22,269 nt of DNA from Dunaliella salina. Taxonomy: Eukaryota > Chlorophyta > Chlorophyceae > Chlamydomonadales > Dunaliellaceae. Positions 1 to 10,096 of the stretch are shown in pieces. Both the position numbers and the translations under genes were made by a program. The stretch spans positions 121,870 through 144,138 of the forward strand of contig MU069690.1 of assembly GCA_002284615.2 (NCBI GenBank), given 5' to 3'. The notes under the pieces are model-generated. The model did not search any database. It worked only from the letters and a program-made list of their open reading frames with translations, and was not told where the DNA came from. Every line of letters starts with the position of its first letter. The stretch's first letter is position 1.

Positions 1-20
1 TGTGTGTGTGTGTGTGTGTG
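1..20. repeat. TG dinucleotide run at window edge
   Basis: The window opens inside a pure TG microsatellite that probably continues to the left. The next 340 bases show no coding or RNA signal I can support. Confidence 0.9.
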
Positions 21-358
21 TACAGCCAATGGAGACCCCCTCCTTGTTGGATGGAAAAGAGTGATGGAAGCTAGTATTCAAGCAGCCAGGAGGATAACAC
101 ATGCTGTGAGGATGAGGGTCCCTTGAAATTGGCTCGTGCGTCTGATGTATAAGGATGGCATAGGCTGGAAGAAAAAAAAGTGTGCAAGCCAGCATGGCTG
201 CGCTTACATAAAGGACTTACATGAAGGACAGGACTGATGCCTGCCCTAAATCACACTGTGGATGCCACGCGTTGTTCATGCCTTTGATGCATGAATGTGC
301 GCTCTCGCAAATTTTCGTGGAGCAACACAACATGTGGGCATCCACTGTGCTTGCACAG

Positions 359-937
359 GCGCGGCTGGAGGGGGATCTGCATGTGTCGTGTCTGGGTTCT
401 GCACTCAAAAGGCGGGCCGCCATGGTGGAGCAAAGCAGCACTGAGGCAGCCAGCCAAACCCAGCAGCAGCAGCAGCAGCAGCAGCAACCTGCTCAGACAC
501 CACAGCAGCAGCATCCTGCTACGACGACGCAGCAGCCCCTGCAGCAGCAACCTGCTGAAACACAGCAGCAGCAGGGTGGCCAGCCACAGCAGCAAGGCAG
601 CCCACAGCAGCAGCATCCTGCTACAGCGACGCAGCAGCCCCTGCAGCAGCAACCTGCTGGAACACAGCAGCAGCAGGGTGGCCAGCTACAGCAGCAAGGC
701 AGCCCACAACATGCCTCCCTGTTGCAGGGTGGCGGTCGCAGCAGCGGTGGCATTACCCTTGGTGCCGCCAGTGGCTCTGGTGCCAGTCATGCTGGTAACG
801 ATGAAGACATGCAAGATGCTCACGCGCCTGCAGTGGATGCTGCCCAGGCAGAGCAGGCCGCTCCTCTGGCAACGCAGAGCGGAGGCGCAGCTGCAGCACC
901 CTGGGCGTGCGCTGTGAAGTGCAGCACAGTTTCTGAG
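359..937 (+). CDS. Probable Gln-rich internal exon of the UBR-type E3 ubiquitin ligase gene
   Basis: An open frame of 193 codons starts after a good acceptor (TTGCACAG ending at 358) and runs to a donor at 938 (TCTGAG|GTGAGG). Both ends are in phase 0, matching the phase-0 acceptor of the next supported exon at 4532. The product starts ARLEGDLHVSCLGSALKRRA, passes through a run of Gln, two near-identical 34-residue Gln/Pro repeats and a Gly/Ala/Ser-rich stretch, and ends near CAVKCSTVSE. The frame also stays open upstream to an ATG at 221, so a first exon or single-exon small gene is an alternative. I see no UBR-specific motif here; assignment to the UBR gene rests on strand, phase and position. 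A second phase-0 donor occurs at 959. Confidence 0.45.
503..706 (+). repeat. Two tandem 102-bp coding repeats (34 codons each)
   Basis: The copies 503-604 and 605-706 differ at only a few bases. Each encodes Gln runs separated by HPAT, PLQQQPA and GGQ segments. Because 102 is a multiple of three, the duplication preserves the reading frame, as expected of an expanding low-complexity protein linker. Confidence 0.85.
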
Positions 938-1124
938 GTGAGGAGGACAATTGCTGAGGTGAGGGGGCACAAGCTGTATTAAAATGTGTATGCTGCGCTG
1001 TGATATGCTGCACAGTTATGTGCCCCACTCTAACATGCTGCACTGTGGCACGCTGCAGTAATATGCTGCGGTGCCTTTGTGTTGGGTTGGGCAGGCTCAA
1101 ATGCAGAAAGCATAAGCTATGTAA

Positions 1125-1285
1125 TGCAGCGCAGGGACACAGCACAGGGTGATGCAGCGCTGTGTGATGCAGCGCAGTGTGATGCAGCGCAGTGTGATGA
1201 TGCAGCAGCGCAGTGTAATGATGCAGCAGCGCAGTGTGATGATGCAGGAACGCAGTGTGATGCAGCGCAGTGCAGTGGTATGCAG
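1125..1285 (+). repeat. Short tandem array of GATGCAGCGCAGTGT-like units
   Basis: Units of about 13-16 bases with core GTGATGCAGCGCA recur about ten times with small insertions. The array lies just after the candidate donor of the Gln-rich exon, within the presumed intron 938-4531. The array end carries GCAGTTGCTGAGGTGAGG, another copy of the exon-end/donor sequence seen at 930-962. Confidence 0.8.
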
Positions 1286-1558
1286 CGCAGTTGCTGAGGT
1301 GAGGAAGCAACTGGGTGGCAAGGCTTGAGTGCAACATATTGCAGCACACCACTGCTGAGGAGAGAATGCGCATCGCCACATCAGGTGTGTCTTGGTTTCG
1401 ACATTTGTTGTCCCACACTCCTAAACGTGTCTTGTGCATGAAAGTGCAATTGAGCTGCATCTCACACCGACGTTGGTAGTTTGTCACTTCCTTTGTGTGA
1501 AGTGAGCGGCTGAGTGGCAGGGGGCCTTCAGGCCTGAGCGCATGGGATGATGTGGCTG

Positions 1559-1606
1559 GGCTAGGCTAGGCTAGGCTAGGCTAGGCTAGGCTAGGCTAGG
1601 CTAGGC
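1559..1606. repeat. GGCTA pentanucleotide microsatellite
   Basis: About nine to ten perfect copies of the 5-base unit GGCTA lie in the presumed intron. The unit does not match the TTTAGGG or TTTTAGGG telomere repeats of green algae. Confidence 0.9.
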
Positions 1607-1609
1607 TCC

Positions 1610-2672
1610 ACACTAAGGGAAGAACCGATTTACTTAAGACATAGTGGTCGTGCAAGGAGGTGGCCCTATGGTGTGGTATGACTTGCAGGTTATGAGCAGA
1701 AAGGCACATCAGCAGGTTTGGCCAATTCCATAGAAATACATGGTATGTGCCAGCTTTTTGGCAGGGGAAGTACCACACACATACATACATGCATGTACTT
1801 GTGGAAATGGCCAACCCTATGTGCCAGGGCTGCATCGTGTTGAGGACTTGGCTAGCTCGCCAGGAAAGGAATGTCTTTTCTGGATGCAAGCTAGACCAAG
1901 CATGCATACCTCCTTTTTACCTCTCCTTTCAGCTTCGGGAGTTGCCTGGGTAGGCCCCAACTCCTTCAGCGCTTTGCCACCTCTGAAAGCCCCTCGCCTG
2001 TGACATCCCAGGCTGTGTGGGTGGAGGCAAGAAAGGTCACACAAGCATTTGGCACCCTGAAGAAAGTCACACAAGAATTCAGCCCAATGAAATAAATATG
2101 TACGCAGCGGATGCACTCCCTGCATGAATTAAGGAGGCTAGACACCCAGGGGCCAAACACTGTGTACCTCCTTTGTTTCAAGACAAGATAAATCTATTAC
2201 CTTGGTAAGCCTCAAAACATGTGAAAAGAAGCAAGCTTCATGTGTGCCAGTCCTTTGGATCCTTGCACATCCTGCCCAAACTGCAGATACATCCGTAGTG
2301 CGGTCATCGTTACACACCATTACCAGCAGGTGTACACAATCCTGTGTCCTCGGCTTGTCGTGCACATCGGTATTGCTGCCATCTTCCTCGGGATAAGTCA
2401 CACTAAGTCTCGGAAATGGCTGGAAGGACCAGTGTTGTTCTGTTTGATGTTTTGAGGCTTGAAATACCATGCTACAACATGGTAAAGTGAGTTCAAGGTT
2501 CGAGTTTGTTGCACTTTTATATCGCGCCATTGTTCATTCATTATAGAATGGCCGCGGGAGGTGTCAACAAGCCCTTGATGGTTAATACAGGCCCACCCTT
2601 ACCCGGACCTTCCACCGTCTTGCATTCTCATGTGCAAGTGTTAACAATTCAGATGAAGAGAGTGCCGGTGGC
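1610..2672. other. Intronic stretch without recognised features
   Basis: Short open frames on both strands have no family motif or compositional support. I read this as non-coding intron sequence between the pentanucleotide array and the minisatellite. Confidence 0.4.
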
Positions 2673-2993
2673 CTCAGTTGCCACTAGGTGATCTTCTTGC
2701 CTATTGCACAAGGTGATCTTCTTGTCTCAGTTGCTACTAGGTGATCTTCTTGCCTATTGCACTAGGTGATCTTCTTGCCTCAGTTGCCACTAGGTGATCT
2801 TCTTGCCTCAGTTGCCACTAGGTGATCTTCTTGCCTATTGCACTAAGTGATCTTCTTGCCTCAGTTGCCACTAGATGATCTTCTTGCTTATTGCACTAGG
2901 TGATCTTCTTGCCTCAGTTGCTACTAGGTGATCTTCTTGCTTATTGCACTAGGTGATCTTCTTGCCTCAGTTGCTACTAGTTGATCTTCTCCT
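2673..2993 (+). repeat. Minisatellite of two alternating unit types (28 and 25 bp)
   Basis: Type A (28 bp) reads CTCAGTTGCYACTAGGTGAT followed by CTTCTTGC. Type B (25 bp) replaces the start with CTATTGCACTAGGTGAT. The order from 2673 is A B A B A A B A B A B A, so the main period is a 53-bp A+B dimer. Copies differ by only one or two bases, indicating recent amplification or homogenisation. No ORF runs through it. Confidence 0.93.
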
Positions 2994-3535
2994 GGCCTGC
3001 AAGTGGACTTTGAAGGCTAATTTTGTTGCAGAGAAGGGTTAGAGTTCGACAAGCGGCAATGGGGTGTAAGGTTTGAGTTTGAGAAAATGCAGGATTTGTG
3101 GAAAAGAACAACACTGGTATGGATGCATCAGCAAAGGGGGGCACCAGAAAAGGAAAGGTTCTAAAGCACTCATCTCCTGGCAGCAGAGGGACACGGGTGG
3201 GATGGTTTCCCCTTACCTTCAAGCCCTTACTTATCACTCTGTTGGTAGGTGTACATCCCAACCACGACCTTCACATTCAGAGTCGAGTCATCTGTGGCTC
3301 CACAACACAACAGAGGCCATCCGTAAATGCATTAGCAATAGTGCTCCTTTCCAAAGATTGATGTACGGAATAGATTTCATGTTTTGCAAATTTGCTACTG
3401 AGCATTCAAACCTTGGCCCGTGCAGGCAGAGAGTCAGGTCATATATGTGACTCCATCGTCACGCGCAGTGGGCTGCAATATATGCACATGCATATGTGCA
3501 TGTGCTTCCTGCTCGCCCTCACTGTTGGTGCTCAG
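2994..3535. other. Intronic stretch without recognised features
   Basis: Nothing here matches a gene, RNA or mobile element that I can name. Small ORFs on both strands look like chance frames. Confidence 0.4.
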
Positions 3536-4531
3536 GCACAGAACACCATCCAGGGTGCTTCCCTTCCTGCAAATCCATCAACACATCAGAGGACTACGAA
3601 TATGCGCATCAGCGACTTGCTACTGTTGTCATTGTGGGTTGCTGCTCAGGCAGAAACGCCATCCAAGATGCCTCTGTCCCTGTGGACCCACCAGCACATA
3701 CAGAGGACTTGGAATACACGCATCTGCAACCACTACTGTTGTCATCTTGGCTTGCTGCTCAGGCATGAAACGCCATCCTGGATACCTCTCTCCCTCAGCT
3801 ACTGTGGGCGTCGCTAGCTCACACACTTGTCGTCACTGTGCATTCAAACCACACACCCCCAAGATGCCTCCCTGCATGCCAATCCACCAACACACAGAGA
3901 TCTTCCAATCAATGCACAGGTGACTGCCCCTGTCATCACTGTTGGTTTCTGCTCAGGCACGCGGCGCCATCCAGGATGCCTCCCTCCCTCAGCTGCTGTG
4001 AGCGGTGCCGGCTCAAAACTTTCGTCACTGTGCATATAGACCCCCGCCCTCCAAGATGCCTTCCATCTTGTAAATTTGCCAAGACACAGGCTACTTCAAA
4101 GACGCGCATCAGCAACTGCCCTGGCTGTCAATGTTGGTTGCTGCTCAGGCACGCGACGCCATCCAGGATGCGGCCCTCATCAGCTGCTGTGGGCAGTGCT
4201 GGCTCATAACTTGCAACACTGTTGTCAAACCNCCCCCCCCCCCCCCCCAAGATGCCCCCCTTCCTGTGAATCCACCAGCACACGGAGTACTTATGGGTAT
4301 GCACGCCTGCATTTGCCCCTGTTGTCATTGTTGCTGCTCATGCACGTGACAAAATCCAGGACGCCTCCTTTTCTCACCTGCTGTGGGCAATGCTGGCTCA
4401 GACACTGACGTCTCTGTGCCTTAAAAGCAGCCCCCAAAATGCCTCCCCCCCTGCCAATCCACCAACACACAGAGGACTCGGAATATGTGCGTCAGTGACT
4501 GCCCCAATTGTCGTTTTTGGTTGCTGCTCAG
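3536..4531 (+). repeat. Tandem array of decayed copies of the start of the following UBR exon plus its acceptor
   Basis: Six units start at 3536, 3650, 3763, 3957, 4149 and 4342, each after a pyrimidine-rich tract and a CTCAG-like acceptor. The seventh copy is the intact exon at 4532. Spacing is 114, 113, 194, 192, 193 and 190 bp. Most copies begin like GCACGCGACGCCATCCAGGA, the counterpart of exon residues ARDAIQDA. The upstream copies are broken: the 3957 copy has TGA where the intact one encodes LLWA, the 4149 copy is frameshifted, and the 4342 copy has lost its AG (CAT instead of CAG). The two short units lack an internal segment of about 78 bp. The homopolymer at 4232-4248 contains the window's only N. 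Confidence 0.88.
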
Positions 4532-4983
4532 GCGCGTGATGCCATCCAGGATGCCTCCCTCCCTCAGCTGCTATGGGCAGCGCTGGCTCACAATGTGGCA
4601 CACTGCGAAGCCATGCACCGCCCATTGGCCGCCGCCCCCGCCTTCAACGCATCTCGCCACCCCCGTAGCAGGACCGACGCCAACACCACCACCAGCACCA
4701 TTGGCAGCAGCAACCAGGGGGGTCCAGGGCTCCAGGGTCGTCTCCTTTCCCAAGCCGGTCCAGCGAGCAGGAGCAGCAGCGGCAGCGGCGGCGCAAGCGC
4801 TGGGGTAGCAGCGCAAGCGCAGCCCAGCAGCGTCGCTGGGGCACCTAGCCTGCCTGTCGTCGATACGGCGCACTGGCGTGGTGTGAGAGGGCTGGCAGGT
4901 ATGTGTTTGGCGCTGGGATGTGCTCAGGCGGACGTGCGCGCTGCTCCACCAGGTACCCACGCCGCCAGGGGCTCCACCAACAG

Positions 4984-5015
<32 letters not shown>

Positions 5016-6493
5016 ATGGAAACGACAGCAGCGCCACCAGCAGCAGCACGAGCAGAAGTAGCAGTGGTGATGAGGAGGGGAGGAGCGTGCCTAGTGGGGC
5101 GGAGCACAGCGCGCGTCAGGATCTGCGCGACGCCCTGTGTTGGTTGTTTGGTGGAGATCAAGGGGGTACCAACACCAGCACAACCACCACCACCGCCACC
5201 ACTACCCCTCCCCCACAGCAGCAGCAGCAGCAGCAGCAGGAAGGTAGTAGCACACCCCAACAACAAGACAGTGACACGCGCGCACCGGTGGCCCTATCCT
5301 CAGGCTTCCCGCCGTGCTACGACACTGCCTTCGCCACTGCCACACTGATGCGGCACCAGACCAGCACCCCAGATGTGAGGGACGGCCCAGACGCAAGGGC
5401 CGGTGCATCGGCCCCTGTGCTGCAGCGCAGGTTGGCCGAAACATTGCCACAGCTTGTTCCCGACCCTTTCACACTGCTGCTGGAGCTGCTGGCGCTGGGC
5501 AGCAGCGCATATGGGGACAAGAAGGGGAGCAGAGCGCCTCACAGGGCCCATGCTGGAGACGAAAACGAGGGGAGGATGTTGGAGGATGGCGCACAGGCGA
5601 ATATGGACCCAAGGAGCAGCAACCATGCATCCCAGGGCAGGCACGAGAGCGCAGGTGGTGCAGCAGCAGCTTCCCCTTCCTCCTCTTCATCTTTTTGGTC
5701 GTCTCCAGCAGCAGCTGCTGCAGAACGAGGGGTGGCAGCAGGAGGAGCAGCAGCAGCAGCAGCTGCTGCTGCAGAGGCAGATGCGATGGAGGCGTATTTG
5801 GCCAGGAGGGCCAGCAGTGGCCACGCGCTGCTCGCAGGCCTGGTGGACATCCTGCTGCCGTTGTGTGCGACCCAGGCAGCAGCTTGGGCATGCCTCACGG
5901 GGTTCACCTCACAAAGTGCTGCTGACCATACAGCACTCACAGCAGCGCCCACCCACGCAGGAACACCTGCCGCGTCACACAGAGCTGAGCCTGCAGCACA
6001 CACCGCAGGACCTGGCGGGCTTCGCGGCGGTGACTCTGCGGCACATGCACACTCAGGAGCACCTGCCTCAGGCATGCACGTGAGTCCCCGGACTTCCCTA
6101 TCCGGACGCGTCCGCGTTCTGTTCCTCCCTTGGCTGCTTGGAGGCGGCCGATGGGAGTACAGCGGCAGCGCTGCCCCTCCTCACACGTCTGCAGCTGCTC
6201 ACACCTCAGCATCCGTCCAAACCCTTGCGACAGAGCAAACCACGGCAGCTCACACCAGAGCAGGTGAGGACGCCTTCCGCGCTGGTGCACAAGAGGCTGG
6301 TGCAGCCCGCACAGCCACGATGCAGGCAGGCCTTCCGGAAGGTGTTGATGCTGAGCTCCTGGAGGTGGTGGCAGCGCAGGTGCTGCCGTTTTTGGTCCGC
6401 GCGCACGTGCTGCTGCGCGCCTTGCAGCCACACGGCCGGCCCGATGACGACCTGCTGCAGGCGTACGCTTTGCTGCAGCCCCATCAGCAACCT

Positions 6494-6525
<32 letters not shown>

Positions 6526-7045
6526 CGCACAAAACCAGCATGAGCAACCACCACAGCAGCAGCAACTGCAGCACGAGCAACACCAGCTGCAGCAAGTCAT
6601 CTCTGCCCGCAGCCTGGCGGACCAACTGTGTGCTTCCATGGACGTCAGTGGGCTGGGGCTGGCGCTGAGCCGTGGCCTGACAGCTGTGGCACCCCCAGCG
6701 GAGCTGAGCCAGTATCTATCAGCAAATGCTGAGGTGCCACTCGACAAGGTGTCGGCCTCCAGTGTTTGGTTGCACCGCTGGTGCGGGCATCTGCAGTGGG
6801 CCTTGCATGCCCACTCAGAACCATCAACACCATCCACAGTGCCACCACCAACACCAGCAGCATCTCCACTAGCGCCGGCAGCGGCCGCGCTCACTGCGCA
6901 GCAAAGCATGGGTATTGCCCCCAGCAACAGCAACAGCACCAGCACCAGCAGCTGTGACTTTCGCTTGTGCCCCTTGCCTGCCCCGCCCTCCCTCATTGCC
7001 TTACCGCCCCTATTCCAGGACCTGCTGCTTCATTTCGCCGGCAAG
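4532..7045 (+). CDS. UBR1/PRT6-type N-recognin E3 ubiquitin ligase, large C-terminal exon
   Basis: This is a single open frame of 838 codons, phase 0 at both ends, from acceptor CTGCTCAG (4531) to donor GGCAAG|GTGGGC (7046). UBR proteins recognise destabilising N-terminal residues and ubiquitinate their carriers with an E2. Family-like blocks occur in the usual order: LLWAALAHNVAHCE near the start, DPFTLLLELLALGSS (about residue 315), ALLAGLVDILLP (about 430), VLPFLVRAHVLLRAL (about 620), a WLHRWCGHL block (about 750), and LIALPPLFQDLLLHFAGK at the end, the helix before the C-terminal zinc-binding region. Between them are linkers of poly-Ser, Thr, Gln and Ala, so the region is much longer than in animal or plant relatives. 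The frame opens without an ATG, as expected of an internal exon. The UBR box and RING must lie upstream, outside this exon. Cryptic introns within the low-complexity tracts cannot be excluded. Confidence 0.82.
4981..5045 (+). repeat. AGC-rich run encoding poly-Ser inside the UBR exon
   Basis: AGCAGC repeats encode a Ser tract broken by HGNDSS. Comparable in-frame runs occur at about 5215-5240 (Gln), 5745-5775 (Ala) and 6496-6524 (Gln). All lie between family-like blocks, so they read as expandable linkers. Confidence 0.8.
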
Positions 7046-7359
7046 GTGGGCTGCGGTGTGTGCCAGGGGGGGGTTCAGACGGCTGGAAGGAAAGGGCTTG
7101 AAGCTGCTGTGTTCCACTTGAGCCAGCATGTGTACACCAGAATTGAGTACACAACAGAATTGAGTACACAAAGAAGATACACAGCAGAGTTGATTGCTCG
7201 GAGCACACAGTGCTATGAACAAGTAAGGACTACAAATTCCAAAATGCAATCAAAGGCGATGACTGCTTTATTACGCAGGAATGAGTTGAATCAGGTATGG
7301 TGAATCCACATGACCAATGACTGCATGCTTGCTTTGGTGTCCTAATTTTTTTTGTGCAG
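7046..7359 (+). other. Intron of the UBR gene (314 bp)
   Basis: It starts GTGGGC and ends in a T-rich tract and TTTGTGCAG. Removing it joins FAGK directly to VCTHCK in phase 0, reproducing the family pattern FQDL-x(5)-GK-x-C-x2-C. The frame happens to remain open to a TGA at 7301-7303, so a naive ORF call would overrun this intron. Confidence 0.8.
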
Positions 7360-7441
7360 GTGTGCACCCACTGTAAGCAGCCGCCAGAGCACCCATGCTT
7401 GTGCCTGATCACGGGTCAACTCCTGTGCAGCTGGTGGTCAG
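7360..7441 (+). CDS. UBR E3 ligase exon encoding the C-terminal zinc-binding motif
   Basis: This 82-bp exon lies between acceptor TTTGTGCAG and donor TCAG|GTGCGT. It enters in phase 0 and leaves in phase 1. It encodes VCTHCKQPPEHP followed by CLCLITGQLLCS. This matches the UBR C-terminal signature C-x2-C-x(n)-P-x-L-C-L-x-C-G-x-x-[LV]-C, part of the cap or autoinhibitory region, except that the Cys before Gly is Thr (ITG). A degenerate second copy follows at once, so this intact copy is taken as the functional exon. Confidence 0.8.
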
Positions 7442-7481
7442 GTGCGTGCCGTACATGCAGGAAGTCAAGCATTCGGATGCA

Positions 7482-8005
7482 AATGGGAGGTGCACACTCG
7501 TTTACCGTAAGCAGCCGCCAGAGCTCAGGGATGGGTAATACGTGAAACAAGTGTGTACGCATATGGCTCAAATTGACAAAATACGCGCACGGCTTAGATG
7601 GCTGTCTTGCAGACGTGGGAAATATGCGGGTGGGCCAGCGGCCTGTGGGCCCGCCCGGACACCTCAGCACCAATTTTCCCTTCTTCAGGAGTGACATAGT
7701 CCCATAGCCAGTGACATAGTCCCATTCAGGACCTCTCTCTGTGGGCATGTTTAAATGTGTGATGAGGGGATGGGGTAAGGAGCTTGCATGGGAGGCGTTT
7801 GGGGTGGTTGACCCCCCCCCCCCTGAGGGTCCCTCCTGCCAAACCCCTCCCTCCCAAAAATGGCACATAATATACGCGTTCGTACGTGTGGTACATGTAT
7901 TTTACGAGTACGTACGCGTACGGCACATCCCCAACCCGCGTATTACCCATCCCTGCCCCTGCTTGTGCCTGGACACGGGTCAACTTCTGTGCAGCTAGTG
8001 GGCAC
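7482..8005 (+). pseudogene. Duplicated, decayed copy of the zinc-motif exon, split by a TIR element
   Basis: The left part (7482-7525) repeats GTAAGCAGCCGCCAGAGC, 134 bp downstream of its counterpart in the intact exon. The right part (7956-8005) resumes with TGCTTGTGCCTGGACACGGG and continues into the donor-side flank. The two halves join at the same exon position, with 7526-7955 inserted between them. The copy encodes CLCLDTGQLLCS, so it too lacks the Cys before Gly. Confidence 0.75.
7526..7955. mobile_element. MITE-like element with 17-bp perfect terminal inverted repeats
   Basis: The left end is CAGGGATGGGTAATACG and the right end is its exact reverse complement. The 430-bp interior has no transposase frame, and its right side is rich in CGTAC/GTACG words (7875-7925), resembling subterminal repeats. 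The terminal CAGGGATGGG is reminiscent of hAT elements, but the 8-bp target duplication expected of hAT is not evident: flanks CCAGAGCT and CCCCTGCT agree at 5 of 8 positions. Family placement is therefore tentative. Confidence 0.72.
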
Positions 8006-8739
8006 GTGCGCGCGGAGCGTGCTGAAATCCAAGCATGCGCATGCATTAGTCACTTACTGCGGCATATGTGTAAATGCTGACTGGACGGGCTGTGGCTTGT
8101 CTCTACAACAGCAACAGTTTTCTGCAACGCGGTGTGGTCACACAATAACATGGGGGAAAATAACTATGCAATGCAGCTTGCTGCATGCTTTGTTTGGGCC
8201 AGGGTTGCCCAATTCAGGGGTTTGGCATGATAATTTTGCAAACGATTTGAAGAAGTTTGAGATTCAACGAGCTTTTTGAATGTACTTGTGCCTGAGGCAG
8301 GGAGAAGGGTTGGCAAGGGGTAGTCAGGGAGGTGTCGAGGGGGTGTCAATGGGACCTTGTTGGGCAGAGGACATACGATTCTACCCAGTGGCAGTTGAAA
8401 ATTTGCAAAAACTAAGAAGAACTTAGAATTATGGAATAGTTCAAAATTCTGGTATTGGTCTGGCCTGGTTGCGCGCAGCAATTCCACAGCAGTTGCTCTC
8501 CACAACAGCAACCACTTTCCTGCAATGGTGTCTGTGAGTTTGCCCTGCTGACCCTTTGTTTATAACCCTGCCCTGAAGGAGACCCGCGGCTTGCTCGTTT
8601 CCCTGCTCCGATGAAATGAAAGCACAAAAAATTTCCGTAAAGAAAGTCAGGAAAGTGCTAAAAAAAAGGAGTGCGACACCGAAGGTGTTGCCAAGCTGCC
8701 GCCTTCCTGGCACGCCTCCTGCCACGCCCAATTCAGAGT
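8006..8739. other. Intronic stretch; only a short repeated segment seen
   Basis: A segment of about 50 bp containing CAACAGCAAC and TTTCTGCAA occurs at about 8098-8147 and again, diverged, at about 8492-8540. I see no coding or RNA feature. Confidence 0.4.
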
Positions 8740-9880
8740 GCATGGTGGGCCGCGGTGGGGGCGACCCCGGGGGCACACAGCTGACGGTGTGTGCAAGCAA
8801 GTGACGCAGTGGATACCTGAACCGATGAGGCAGTGCATGCCTGAACGAATGGCCTGTCAGTGGAATCACCAAACGAATGACATGTTGGATGAGTGACAGA
8901 ACAAATGGCACACCATGCGGAGTGTGCAGAGGGTGGCGGTGGGGGCACGCTCTGGGGCATGCAGCTGGCAGGATGTGTGAACAGATGTGCACAGATGATG
9001 CACAGAAGTTCACACATCGCAGGATGTGTGAACAGATATGCACAGATGATGCACAGATGGGGCATGCAGCTGGCAGGATGTGTGAACAGATGATGCAGTG
9101 AATGGGTGAAAAAAGGCCTGTCAATTGGACCACCAAACAAATGTCACTTTGGATGACTGAGTAAATGACACGCCGCGGAGTGTGCAAAGGGCCGCTCACA
9201 CGCTGCTTAGTCTCGTCACTCACCACGCGGTGGTCCGTATGTGGCATCCAATCCAAAACCCGTGGGGGCACATCCTGAGGCGCACAGCTGACAGCATGCG
9301 TGAGCGAATACTGCATCGAATGACTGGACAGATGAGGCAGTGAATGTGTGAACAAGCGGCCTATTAATTGAGTCAACAAACAACAAACACTTTCTGTGAC
9401 CGAACAAATGAATGACACACCGCAGAGTGCGGAAAGGGTCGCGGCAGGGGCATGGCCTGGGACACACAGCCGGCAGGATGCTTGAGAAAACGACGCGTTG
9501 AAATGCTGAACGCATGACGCAGTGAATGCCTGAACAAAACCTGACAGTCAAATCAACAGACAAACAACGCGTAGTATGACCAAGTAAAGGCACATTGCAG
9601 GGTGTGCAAAGGTTCTCAGGGTGTGCGGAGGTTCACAGCGGGGGGGCGCATTTGGGGCACACAGCGGACAGAACGTTTGAGCAAAAGAGCGCATCGAACT
9701 ACTGAACAGAGGGCGCAATGGTCACGCAGTGAATGCCGGAAAGAAATGGCCTGCCAAACAAATCGCCGGACGAATGACACAATGGATGACTAAACAAACG
9801 ACGCATCGCTGCTGAGCAAAAGATCGCAGCGGGGGCGCGCATGTTCTGGGGCACCGCCCCTTTGCACGCCTTGCAATGTC
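8740..9880 (+). repeat. Satellite-like tandem array, period about 185 bp (left block)
   Basis: Diverged units are marked by GGGGCACACAGCTGACAGGA-like starts near 8771, 8960, 9065 (partial), 9282, 9462 and 9655. Each unit also holds two or three internal copies of a GAATGACTGAACAAATG-like motif and a GGGTCGCGGTGGGGGCATG-like segment. Spacings are mostly 180-193 bp. The array lies in the UBR intron 7442-11516. The spacer 9880-10000 that follows is unlike the repeat. Confidence 0.85.
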
Positions 9881-10096
9881 GTTTGTTGTTTGTAGTGGTG
9901 GAGGGGACTCACGGCCCTTTTTAAGCCAATGTGTCTCCTCATCCTGAATTGGTGTCGGGAGAGATTCTCTGCCTACGTAGTTTTTTCTTTTCTTTTCTTT
10001 CTTGTGTCATTTGTTCTGTCGCCCAATGTGTGTATTATCCGATCTGGTGACTCAATCGACAGACCATTTGTTCAGTTATTCATATGTTCAGCCATT

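Noticed and set aside
251..753. Minus-strand Leu/Cys-rich frames opposite the CAG repeats
   Set aside because: They are mirror frames of the Gln-coding repeats (CTG read as Leu, TGC as Cys, GCT as Ala) without independent signals.
4508..7303. A single 931-codon gene starting at TTG 4508 and ending at 7303
   Set aside because: The first codons are intron and acceptor sequence, TTG is not a plausible start here, and the residues after 7045 do not continue the family motif whereas the exon at 7360 does.
8210..8480. Possible second MITE bounded by GGCCAGG-like ends
   Set aside because: The putative inverted ends match only weakly and no target duplication was seen.
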